This document shows, one piece after another, positions 25,934 through 33,404 of a DNA stretch of 36,395 bases. The stretch is from an uncultured Clostridia bacterium. Its GTDB lineage: Bacteria; Bacillota; Clostridia; TANB77; CAG-508. The notes under the pieces were generated by a model. It was not told the DNA's origin. It ran no database searches and saw nothing but the letters and a program-made list of their open reading frames with translations. Both the position numbers and the translations under genes were made by a program. The stretch lies in assembly GCA_934169535.1 (NCBI GenBank), contig CAKPOC010000001.1, forward strand, positions 1 to 36,395, written 5' to 3'. How positions within the stretch are numbered: position 1 is the first letter of the stretch; each line of letters starts with the position of its first letter.

Positions 25934-25962
25934 TTGACTTTCGCAAGTATATATGCTATTAT
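25934..25962 (+). promoter_or_regulatory. Promoter of the 37-residue peptide gene
   Basis: TTGACT (25934-25939), 17 bases, TATTAT (25957-25962) with TG one base before the -10. The -35 is three bases from the divergent uvrC -35. Confidence 0.75.
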
Positions 25963-25995
25963 ATATCTACTTTTTTCTTTATAGGAGGATATTTT

Positions 25996-26109
25996 ATGAT
26001 AAAAAGATCGAGAAACTCACTCTTTCGTGAGCTTCGGTTTGAGTTTATTTTAACAATCATTACCGCAATTGTTTTAATTGCATTAATAATTGTTTTAAAG
26101 CTCTATTAA
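25996..26109 (+). CDS. 37-residue membrane peptide divergent from uvrC
   Basis: A complete small gene: promoter (25934-25962), TAGGAGG site with 7-base spacing, 38 codons and a terminator 13 bases after the stop. The peptide has a basic/polar start (MIKRSRNSLFRELRFE) and one hydrophobic helix (about 17-35, FILTIITAIVLIALIIVL) ending KLY. That layout fits a membrane-inserted small protein, a type I toxin-like peptide or a membrane regulator. Codons 7-18 also form alternative hairpins (CTCAC with GTGAG; AAACTCA with TGAGTTT). No family recognised. Confidence 0.7.
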   Translation: MIKRSRNSLFRELRFEFILTIITAIVLIALIIVLKLY

Positions 26110-26122
26110 AGCTTCATCTTTT

Positions 26123-26155
26123 AAAAGAACAGCTAAAATTAGCTGTTCTTTTTTA
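26123..26155. terminator. Bidirectional terminator between the peptide gene and tsaC
   Basis: AAAAGAACAGCTA pairs perfectly with TAGCTGTTCTTTT (13 base pairs) around AAAT; T runs follow on both strands. The right arm includes the tsaC stop codon. Confidence 0.9.
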
Positions 26156-26747
26156 TTTCGTCCAAAATCTCTTCTAATTTAATTGGCCCCTCTCTAAGTA
26201 TTTTTATTTCATCACTGCTGCAATCCACAATTGTGCTACTTATTCCAAATGAAACATTACCTTCTAGCATTGCATCTATTGTAGGGCACTTTCTTTCTAT
26301 TTCATCTAAGTTTTTTGCCGTTTCTTCTCCGCTTTTGTTTGCACTACTCATAAATATTGGGCTTTCAACTTTTGTTATTAGCTCTTTTATTTCTTCTGAA
26401 GTTGCCATTCTTATTGCAATTGTATTTTTTCCATTTGTTACATATTCTGGGATATTTTCTTTTTTATTTAAAATTAAAGTAATTGGACCTGGCATAAATT
26501 TTTGTATTAATATTTCTTCTCTTTTTCCAACATATGCAATTTGCTTTATTTGATTTTCATCAGCACACATTACAGGAAAAGGCTTTTCTTCTGGTCTGCT
26601 TTTTGCTTTTATTAAATTTTCTTTAGCTTTTTTAGAATTTATTCGTGCACATACTCCATAAACTGTATCAGTTGGTACGCTTATTACTCCGTCATTTTTC
26701 AAAATTTGTGCAAGCTTATTTATACTCTCTTTTCCGTATCTTTCCAT
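26139..26747 (-). CDS. tsaC: Threonylcarbamoyl-AMP synthase (TsaC/Sua5, YrdC domain)
   Basis: 202 residues. It makes L-threonylcarbamoyl-AMP for the t6A37 modification of ANN-decoding tRNAs. The YrdC domain is complete: GVISVPTDTVYGVCARI, KSRPEEKPFPVMC, FMPGPITLIL, TIAIRM, SPIFMSSANKSGE and GISSTIVDCS. It lacks the C-terminal Sua5 domain of B. subtilis YwlC (about 346 residues), so it is the short TsaC form. A GAGGAG site precedes the start, and the promoter is at 26767-26795. Confidence 0.94.
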   Translation of the reverse strand: MERYGKESINKLAQILKNDGVISVPTDTVYGVCARINSKKAKENLIKAKSRPEEKPFPVMCADENQIKQIAYVGKREEILIQKFMPGPITLILNKKENIPEYVTNGKNTIAIRMATSEEIKELITKVESPIFMSSANKSGEETAKNLDEIERKCPTIDAMLEGNVSFGISSTIVDCSSDEIKILREGPIKLEEILDEIKKNS

Positions 26748-26766
26748 AATTTACTCCTCTTCAAAA

Positions 26767-26795
26767 ATTTTAGCACATATACAGCCTCAATTCAA
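26767..26795 (-). promoter_or_regulatory. Promoter of tsaC
   Basis: TTGAAT (26795-26790), 17 bases, TAAAAT (26772-26767) with an extended TGC before the -10. Confidence 0.65.
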
Positions 26796-26812
26796 TAATT
26801 TTTACCATTTAC

Positions 26813-26841
26813 TTGATACTTTTTTATATTTAGTGTAATAT
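26813..26841 (+). promoter_or_regulatory. Promoter of glmS
   Basis: TTGATA (26813-26818), 17 bases, TAATAT (26836-26841). The start codon is only 43 bases past the -10, leaving no room for a glmS ribozyme. Confidence 0.7.
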
Positions 26842-26884
26842 TATAAAATAAAGTATAAACTACTTGCATAAAGGAGGTTATTTT

Positions 26885-28729
26885 ATGTGTGGAATTATTG
26901 GCTATATTGGTCACAAACAAGCAAAAGAAATATTAATAAATGGCTTAAAAAGCTTAGAATATAGAGGTTACGATTCTGCTGGAATTGCAACCATCGAAAA
27001 AAAGAAAATTTCTGTAGTAAAAGAAAAAGGACGTGTTTCAAATCTTGAAAACTCTCCTCAAATAAAAAATCTTTTGGGCACAGTTGGTATTGCTCATACA
27101 AGATGGGCAACTCACGGCAAGCCTTCAAAAGAAAACTCTCATCCTCACTTCGATAATAGCAAAACTTTTGCTGTTGTACATAATGGAATTATTGAAAATT
27201 TTGTAGAAATACGAAAATTTTTAGAGAAAAATGGATATACATTTTATTCTCAAACAGATACAGAAACAATACCAAATTTAATACATTATTATTTTTCAAT
27301 TGACAAGTCTGAAAATACCGAAAAAAAATTTTTGCGTGCTGTAAGAAATGCTATTTCAGATTTAAAAGGAAGCTACTCTCTTGGAATAATTTCTTCTTTA
27401 TATCCAAGTCTTCTTATTGCGGTTAGAAAAAATAGTCCCCTAGTTATAGGAAAAGGCTTAAATGAAAATTTTATTGCATCAGATATTCCTGCAATTTTAA
27501 AATACACAAAGAATTTTTACCTTTTAGATAATAACGAACTTGCGCTAATTTCTGCTAATAAAATTAATTTTTATGATATGAACTTAATTCCTCACAATAA
27601 AGAGGTTAAAAATATTGAATGGGATTCATCTTCTGCCGAAAAATGTGGATATGAAGATTTTATGCTAAAAGAGATTTTTGAGCAGCCTACTGCTATCCGC
27701 GAAACTATTGGCTCTAGGCTTTCAGGTTGCGAAAAATGTTCATTTGATGATTTAAATATTTCAAAAGATTACTTAAAATCAATAAATAAAATATTTATTG
27801 TAGCATGTGGAACTGCTATGCACGCAGGGCTTGTTGGAAAAAATATTTTTGAAAAGCTTTGCAGAATCCCTACAGAGGTAGAAATCGCTTCCGAATTTAG
27901 ATATATGGACCCAATAATTAATGAAAAAACTTTATGTATTTTTGTAAGTCAATCTGGTGAAACAGCAGATACTTTAGCTGCTTTAACGCTTTCTAGAGAA
28001 AAGAAAGCAAAAACTTTAGCAATTTCCAATGTTATTGGAAGTTCAATTACAAGAGAAGCAGATTACACAATTTACACTCATGCTGGCCCAGAAATTGCAG
28101 TTGCATCTACCAAAGCCTACACATCACAAGTTTGTTTACTTGCTATTTTAGGAATTTATTTTGCTGAAGTACTAGAAAGCTGCCCTATAGAAGAACTTAA
28201 AAATTTAAAAAATTCAATTTTGGATTTGCCTTCTAAAATTGATACAGTACTTTTAAATACTGAAAAAATAAAGCAATTTGCAAGCAAAGTTTACACTCAA
28301 AAAGATATGTTCTTTTTAGGTAGAAGCAATGACTACGCAGCAGCTTTGGAGGGTTCTTTAAAATTAAAAGAAATTTCTTATATTCACTCTGAAGCCTATG
28401 CTTCCGGTGAATTAAAACACGGGCCCATTGCTCTTATTGAAAATGGTGTTACAGTTATTGGAATAATTACAAATGAAGCTTTAGTAGAAAAATCAATTAG
28501 CAACATTCAAGAAGTTATCACTAGAGGTGCACATACATTAGTTATTACAAATAAACTTCTTCCAAATAACAATTTTAATTATGTTATTAATATTCCTGAT
28601 ACAAATGAGCTATTGTCACCTATTTTATCAGTTATCCCTCTTCAACTTCTTGCATATTATATTTCCAAAAATAAAGGTCTAGATGTTGACAAACCTAGAA
28701 ATTTAGCAAAATCAGTAACAGTTGAATAA
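26885..28729 (+). CDS. glmS: Glutamine:fructose-6-phosphate aminotransferase
   Basis: 614 residues. It makes glucosamine-6-phosphate, the first step to UDP-GlcNAc and peptidoglycan. The ATG at 26885 exposes the catalytic Cys2 (MCGIIGYIG) after removal of Met; seven further upstream codons precede or contain the AAGGAGG site and are rejected. The glutaminase domain has LEYRGYDSAGIA, GIAHTRWATHG and VVHNGIIENF. The two SIS domains hold VACGTAMHAGLVGK, FVSQSGETADTLAAL and SEAYASGELKHGPIALI. The C-terminus NKGLDVDKPRNLAKSVTVE is canonical. No GlcN6P-sensing ribozyme precedes it. Confidence 0.97.
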   Translation: MCGIIGYIGHKQAKEILINGLKSLEYRGYDSAGIATIEKKKISVVKEKGRVSNLENSPQIKNLLGTVGIAHTRWATHGKPSKENSHPHFDNSKTFAVVHNGIIENFVEIRKFLEKNGYTFYSQTDTETIPNLIHYYFSIDKSENTEKKFLRAVRNAISDLKGSYSLGIISSLYPSLLIAVRKNSPLVIGKGLNENFIASDIPAILKYTKNFYLLDNNELALISANKINFYDMNLIPHNKEVKNIEWDSSSAEKCGYEDFMLKEIFEQPTAIRETIGSRLSGCEKCSFDDLNISKDYLKSINKIFIVACGTAMHAGLVGKNIFEKLCRIPTEVEIASEFRYMDPIINEKTLCIFVSQSGETADTLAALTLSREKKAKTLAISNVIGSSITREADYTIYTHAGPEIAVASTKAYTSQVCLLAILGIYFAEVLESCPIEELKNLKNSILDLPSKIDTVLLNTEKIKQFASKVYTQKDMFFLGRSNDYAAALEGSLKLKEISYIHSEAYASGELKHGPIALIENGVTVIGIITNEALVEKSISNIQEVITRGAHTLVITNKLLPNNNFNYVINIPDTNELLSPILSVIPLQLLAYYISKNKGLDVDKPRNLAKSVTVE

Positions 28730-28735
28730 AATTAT

Positions 28736-28763
28736 ACTTCCTGCAATCTGCAGGAAGTTTTTT
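28736..28763. terminator. Terminator of glmS
   Basis: ACTTCCTGCA and TGCAGGAAGT pair perfectly around ATC and are followed by TTTTT. The convergent exchanger gene ends at its edge, and the minus strand has a weaker T-rich exit. Confidence 0.92.
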
Positions 28764-29604
28764 ATAGAAATAATAAAATTCCTAAAGTTTGAACTACAAA
28801 TAAGTTCATCATATTAGATGTTAATAAATTATTTGTAGCCTCTATCACACCTACTTTTCGTAAAAATTCACTTTCATTTAGATTCTCTTTTTTCTGTGAT
28901 TCAGTAAAAGTTATTAATTCAGGAACACTTGTTAAAAACCCTAGTACAAATCCTAAGGCAATCTCTGGCAGATTAAATTTTGTAGCAAGAATTGATAAAG
29001 TTTCGCTTAAAGAATCACCTAAATAATAAAGTGCAAACACTATTGGGAACATTCCGAATATATATATAATAAGTTTAAATTTATTTGTTTTATTTTTGGT
29101 TTCTTTTACGTTTTTTATAATCTCTTCGTCCTCTTTTTTTAAGTATAATTTATGCACATTGTGATTAATATAAAAAAACAAAATTAGCATTATTATAAAA
29201 AATGCACATAATTTTAAGTCTAAATCAATTTTAAAAATTATTATAAATATTGGAATCACTATTGTTGCTAAAACAAGTACAATATCTATTACAACTGGTT
29301 TATACCTTAAATATTTTTGATTTTTATTTATATAAACAGAAAATATATACTGACAAAAATTTATAATATTAGAGCTAATTATATTATAAACAGAAGTATC
29401 TATTAGCCCTGTTTTTACAGAAAATACTACTGTTAGAAGTTCCGGAATTGAAGTCGCAATTCCGGCTATATTTCCACTAGATTTTGCGCTTAAGTTTAGT
29501 TCATTAGAAATTTTTTGTAAAATTGGTACAAGTAAATATTTGGATACTACAACAATTCCTGCTAAAAATATGATAAGTTTTAAAAATTCTAAAAATAAAT
29601 TCAT
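28762..29604 (-). CDS. CaCA-superfamily (Na+/Ca2+ exchanger-like) membrane protein
   Basis: 280 residues, with about ten hydrophobic segments. The two inverted alpha repeats that bind ions are recognisable: SGNIAGIATSIPELLTVVFS (about 43-62) and GFVLGFLTSVPELITF, each with the T-S-x-P-E-L core that carries the ion-binding Glu. It would exchange Ca2+ or another cation for Na+ or H+ across the membrane. It is shorter than the usual 300-350 residues and has a charged central cytosolic loop (KKEDEEIIKNVKETKNKTNKF). A GAGGAG site precedes the start. Single gene, convergent with glmS. Ion specificity unknown. Confidence 0.85.
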   Translation of the reverse strand: MNLFLEFLKLIIFLAGIVVVSKYLLVPILQKISNELNLSAKSSGNIAGIATSIPELLTVVFSVKTGLIDTSVYNIISSNIINFCQYIFSVYINKNQKYLRYKPVVIDIVLVLATIVIPIFIIIFKIDLDLKLCAFFIIMLILFFYINHNVHKLYLKKEDEEIIKNVKETKNKTNKFKLIIYIFGMFPIVFALYYLGDSLSETLSILATKFNLPEIALGFVLGFLTSVPELITFTESQKKENLNESEFLRKVGVIEATNNLLTSNMMNLFVVQTLGILLFL

Positions 29605-29661
29605 AAAATTCTCCTCATTATGAATTATTCCCTAATTATTACAAATTTATTAGCATTTTTG

Positions 29662-29690
29662 TTGTGAAATAGCTGTTTTTGTGGTATAAT
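29662..29690 (+). promoter_or_regulatory. Promoter of serS
   Basis: TTGTGA (29662-29667), 17 bases, TATAAT (29685-29690) with an extended TGG. The leader is about 27 bases, so no T-box precedes serS. Confidence 0.8.
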
Positions 29691-29723
29691 TTCAGTTATA
29701 AAATTAAAGAAAGGATATTCTAT

Positions 29724-31001
29724 ATGATAGATATTAAATTTTTAAGAGAAAATCCAGAAATAGTAAAACAAAATATAAAAAATAAATTTCAAAATCAAAA
29801 ACTTCCTTTAGTTGATGAAGTAATTGAACTTGATAAAAAATCGCGTAGCATTAAACTTCATGGTGATGAATTAAGAGCAAAACGTAAAACTTTAAGTGAG
29901 AGCGTTGGTTCTTTTATGCGTGAAGGAAAAAAAGATGAAGCTGAAAAAGTAAAATTAGAAGTAAAAGCTATAAATGAAGAGCTTGTTCAAAACGAAAAAT
30001 TAGAAGATGAATATTCTGCTCAAATAAAAGAAAGAATGATGAAAATTCCAAACATAATTGACCCATCTGTTCCAATTGGTAAAGATGATAGTCAAAATGT
30101 AGAGGTTCAAAAGTTTGGTGAGCCTAAAGTTCCAGATTATGAAATTCCTCATCATGCAGATATTTTAGAAAAGCTTCATGGTCTTGATAAAGATTCTGCA
30201 GGCCGTACAAGCGGTGTTGGTTTTTATTATTTAACAGGCAACATTGCAAGACTTCACGAAGCAATGCTTGCTTGCGCAAGGGACTTTATGATTAATGCTG
30301 GCTTTACTTATGCCATTCCACCTTTCATGATTAGAAGTGACGTTGTTACTGGTGTTATGAGCTTTGAGGAAATGGATGCCATGATGTATAAAATTGAAGG
30401 CGAAGATTTATATTTAATTGGTACATCAGAGCATTCTATGATAGGAAAATTTAAAGGCCAATTAATAAAAAAGCAAGAACTTCCTATTCATATGACTTCA
30501 TATTCTCCTTGCTTTAGAAAGGAAATTGGTTCTCACGGTCTTGAAGAAAGAGGCCTTTACAGAGTTCATCAATTTGAAAAGCAAGAGATGATTGTTATTT
30601 GTGAACCAGAAGAATCTATGGATTGGTATAATAAAATGTGGAAATTAACTGTAGATTTATTTAGAAGTTGGAATGTTCCTGTGCGTCAACTTGAATGTTG
30701 CTCAGGTGACCTTGCAGACCTAAAAGTAAAATCATGTGATGTTGAAGCATGGAGCCCAAGACAAAAAAAATATTTTGAAGTTGGAAGTTGTTCAACTTTA
30801 GGTGATGCCCAAGCAAGACGTTTAGGAATTCGTATAAAAGGCGAAAAAGGAAATTATTTCCCTCATACTTTAAATAATACAGTTGTTGCTACTCCTCGTG
30901 GATTAATTGCAGTTGTTGAAAACAATTACAACCCTGACGGAAGCATTACTGTTCCAGAAATTTTAAGACCTTATATGGGCGGATTAGATGTTATAAAATA
31001 A
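29724..31001 (+). CDS. serS: Seryl-tRNA synthetase
   Basis: 425 residues. It charges tRNA-Ser. The N-terminal coiled-coil arm that grips the tRNA long arm starts at MIDIKFLRENPEIVKQN. The class II motifs follow: motif 2 SPCFRKEIGSHGLEERGLYRVHQFEK and a motif 3 region LNNTVVATPRGLIAVVENN with DGSITVPEILRPYMGG. The frame reads upstream through the promoter, but the ATG at 29724 follows GAAAGGA and begins the standard N-terminus. Confidence 0.96.
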   Translation: MIDIKFLRENPEIVKQNIKNKFQNQKLPLVDEVIELDKKSRSIKLHGDELRAKRKTLSESVGSFMREGKKDEAEKVKLEVKAINEELVQNEKLEDEYSAQIKERMMKIPNIIDPSVPIGKDDSQNVEVQKFGEPKVPDYEIPHHADILEKLHGLDKDSAGRTSGVGFYYLTGNIARLHEAMLACARDFMINAGFTYAIPPFMIRSDVVTGVMSFEEMDAMMYKIEGEDLYLIGTSEHSMIGKFKGQLIKKQELPIHMTSYSPCFRKEIGSHGLEERGLYRVHQFEKQEMIVICEPEESMDWYNKMWKLTVDLFRSWNVPVRQLECCSGDLADLKVKSCDVEAWSPRQKKYFEVGSCSTLGDAQARRLGIRIKGEKGNYFPHTLNNTVVATPRGLIAVVENNYNPDGSITVPEILRPYMGGLDVIK

Positions 31002-31002
31002 A

Positions 31003-31034
31003 ATTAAAGCTGTGCTTTTTAACACAGCTTTAAT
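31003..31034 (+). terminator. Hairpin after serS without a T tail
   Basis: ATTAAAGCTGTG and CACAGCTTTAAT form a perfect 12-base-pair stem around CTTTTTAA. No U-tract follows, so some transcripts may read on into engB, for which I see no clear promoter. Confidence 0.55.
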
Positions 31035-31090
31035 AAAATGGTTTATGAGTATCCTTATAAAACTCAAATAATTTTAAGGAAATATATTAT

Positions 31091-31675
31091 ATGATAATTA
31101 AAAATCCTAAATTCGAAATTTCGGCAGTTAAGCCTTCTCAGTATCCCAATAATGACTTACCACAAATTGTTCTTGTTGGGAAATCAAATGTTGGAAAATC
31201 TAGTTTTATAAATTCTATGCTAAATAGAAAAAAGCTTGCAAGAACTAGCTCTGAGCCAGGAAAAACAAGGCTCATAAACTTTTACAATGTCGATGAAAAT
31301 TTTTATTTTGTTGATTTGCCTGGCTATGGTTATAGCAAAATGTCTAAGAAGGAACAAGCTAAAGTTGGAAAGTTTATTGAAGAATATCTTTCTACAAGTA
31401 AAAATATTTCTTTAATTATATTTTTAATAGATATTAGACACGACCCTACTCAAAATGATAAATTAATGTATGATTATATTGTAAATACCGCATTTTCGCC
31501 TTGTGTTATTTTGGCAAATAAGGCTGATAAAATTGCTGTAACTAAAGTAAATGCCCAAGTGGAACATTTGCAAAGTATTTTAAATCCATTAAAGGATTTA
31601 CCATTTTTGCCATTCTCTTCTGAGCGAAAAATTTATATGGATGAAGTTTGGTCCGAAATTGAAAAATATATATAA
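31091..31675 (+). CDS. engB: EngB (YsxC/YihA), ribosome-assembly GTPase
   Basis: 194 residues, normal length. It is needed for late 50S assembly. G motifs: LVGKSNVGKSSFINSML (G1, 29-45), SSEPGKTRLINFY (switch I), FVDLPGYGYSKM (G3) and LANKADKI (G4). The ribosome site is weak (TAAGGAAA, long spacing). It sits between serS and a strong bidirectional terminator and may be read partly from the serS promoter through the T-less hairpin. Confidence 0.96.
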   Translation: MIIKNPKFEISAVKPSQYPNNDLPQIVLVGKSNVGKSSFINSMLNRKKLARTSSEPGKTRLINFYNVDENFYFVDLPGYGYSKMSKKEQAKVGKFIEEYLSTSKNISLIIFLIDIRHDPTQNDKLMYDYIVNTAFSPCVILANKADKIAVTKVNAQVEHLQSILNPLKDLPFLPFSSERKIYMDEVWSEIEKYI

Positions 31676-31720
31676 AAAAATAGAATTTAAGCTATAAACA
31701 TAACTTAAATTCTGTTTTTT
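31674..31720. terminator. Bidirectional terminator between engB and gltX
   Basis: AGAATTTAAG (31682-31691) and CTTAAATTCT (31704-31713) are flanked by seven A's on the left and six T's on the right, so both strands end in a T run. The convergent engB and gltX both stop here. Confidence 0.9.
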
Positions 31721-31721
31721 A

Positions 31722-33371
31722 TTATTTGGTTAAAAGATTTATTCTTTTTTGTACTGAATCTTTTCCTAAAACTTGCATTATTTCATATAAGTCCGGAGTG
31801 TTTCTTCTCTTAGTTACAGCAACTCTTATTACTGTGCTTATGTCTCCTACATGTCCTGGGAAGTTTTCAGGATTTTTCTTGTATTCTTTAACTTCTCTTG
31901 CATATCCAAGTTCTTCTGCCAGGTCTTTAATTTTTCCAAACCAAGTTTGTTGGTCATCATTTTCATTATAATATTTTGACATATAAAGCTCTAAAATTTT
32001 CTTTATTTCTTGTTTATCATTTATTTTATCAAAATCATATTCGTCATTATTGTTAAAGAATTTTTCGTCATACATATATTCTATACAATTTTTTACATCT
32101 GACCATTTTGCAATATCTCTACGTGGTTTTGCTTTTCCTCTTTCTATATTCAAAACTTTTAAAGAATAATCTTTATTATTTAAAAGTTCTACTAGGCTTT
32201 CATCGAAGCGTTTTCCCCACTCTAAGCTTTCATTATATACTTGCTCTGCTGTATATCTTGAAATTACATTTTTGCCGATGTCGTTTAATTTAACCATATC
32301 AAATAAAGCTCCACTAACGCTCATCTTATTTAGTTGGAAATCAAATTCTTTTATTGATTTTTCAGGGTTTTGTTTTCTCCAAATTTCGAAATTTGAATTT
32401 GCAATGTTTAGTAAATATTCTTTTACAGCTTGAACTGGAATTCCTACCTCTTTATAGTAACTTGCTGAAGCTTCTGGATCTTTTCTTTTACTAATCTTTC
32501 TTTTATTTCCATTATCATTTTTTAATATTGTAGCAGTATGTGCATATTTAGGTGCTTTAAATCCTAAAGCTTGGAAAAGCTGTATATGAATTGGAAGTGA
32601 TGATAACCACTCATCCCCTCTTGTTACATGAGTTGTGTGCATTAAATGATCATCTACAACATGTGCAAAATGGTATGTTGGAAGTCCATCTGCTTTTATT
32701 ATGACTATATCTTGGTCATTTTCTGGGAATATTACATTTCCTTTTATAACATCGTGTACTTTTATTTTCTTTTCTTCATTTCCATTTGATTTAAAACGAA
32801 TTATATATTTTTCACCATTTTTAATTTTTGCTGCCGCTTCTTCAACAGATAAATTTCTGTACTTTGCCCAAACTCCGTAGTAACCAGGTTTAACCCCTGC
32901 CGCTTCTTGAGTTTTTCTCATTTGGTCTAGTTCTTCAGATGTAGCAAAACAAGGGTATGCTCTTCCTTGTTCTATTAAGTATTTTGCATATGCTGTGTAT
33001 ATTTCTTTTCTCATAGATTGTCTGTATGGTCCATATTCTCCAACCCATGTAGTTTCTGTTGTCATTCCTTCGTCAGGAAGTACTTCAAAATATTTTAAAG
33101 AGTCTATAATGTCATTTATTCCATTTTCTACTTCTCTTTTTTGGTCTGTATCTTCTACTCTCATAAAGAATACTCCACCAGTTCTGTCTGCAATTGTTCT
33201 TGCAAGTAAAGCTTGATAAATAGTTCCTATATGGACTGAGCCTGTTGGGCTTGGTCCAATTCTAACTACCATCGCACCTTCTGGTAAATTTCTTTCTGGG
33301 TATTTATTTTCATAATATTCTATTTCTTTTGCCTCTGGAAATATTAAGTTTGCTAAATCTTTATAATCCAT
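31722..33371 (-). CDS. gltX: Glutamyl-tRNA synthetase
   Basis: 549 residues. It charges tRNA-Glu, and in many Clostridia tRNA-Gln for later amidation. Class I motifs: RIGPSPTGSVHIGTIYQALL (HIGH form) and GNKRKISKRKDPEAS (KMSKS form KISKR). RVEDTDQKR and THVTRGDEWLSSLPIHIQL fit GluRS rather than GlnRS. The N-terminal 35 residues (MDYKDLANLIFPEAKEIEYYENKYPERNLP) are an extra stretch before the catalytic fold. AGAAGGAG precedes the start. It follows RNase J by 33 bases, probably as one transcript. Confidence 0.94.
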   Translation of the reverse strand: MDYKDLANLIFPEAKEIEYYENKYPERNLPEGAMVVRIGPSPTGSVHIGTIYQALLARTIADRTGGVFFMRVEDTDQKREVENGINDIIDSLKYFEVLPDEGMTTETTWVGEYGPYRQSMRKEIYTAYAKYLIEQGRAYPCFATSEELDQMRKTQEAAGVKPGYYGVWAKYRNLSVEEAAAKIKNGEKYIIRFKSNGNEEKKIKVHDVIKGNVIFPENDQDIVIIKADGLPTYHFAHVVDDHLMHTTHVTRGDEWLSSLPIHIQLFQALGFKAPKYAHTATILKNDNGNKRKISKRKDPEASASYYKEVGIPVQAVKEYLLNIANSNFEIWRKQNPEKSIKEFDFQLNKMSVSGALFDMVKLNDIGKNVISRYTAEQVYNESLEWGKRFDESLVELLNNKDYSLKVLNIERGKAKPRRDIAKWSDVKNCIEYMYDEKFFNNNDEYDFDKINDKQEIKKILELYMSKYYNENDDQQTWFGKIKDLAEELGYAREVKEYKKNPENFPGHVGDISTVIRVAVTKRRNTPDLYEIMQVLGKDSVQKRINLLTK

Positions 33372-33404
33372 AATTTTCTCCTTCTTTTTGCATTACTGCT
33401 TTTA

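Noticed and set aside
26842..26884. glmS ribozyme before glmS
   Set aside because: The promoter leaves only about 40 bases of leader, far too short, and no conserved core is seen.
29691..29723. T-box leader for serS (and likewise for trpS and gltX)
   Set aside because: Leaders are short and lack the T-box sequence and a terminator hairpin.
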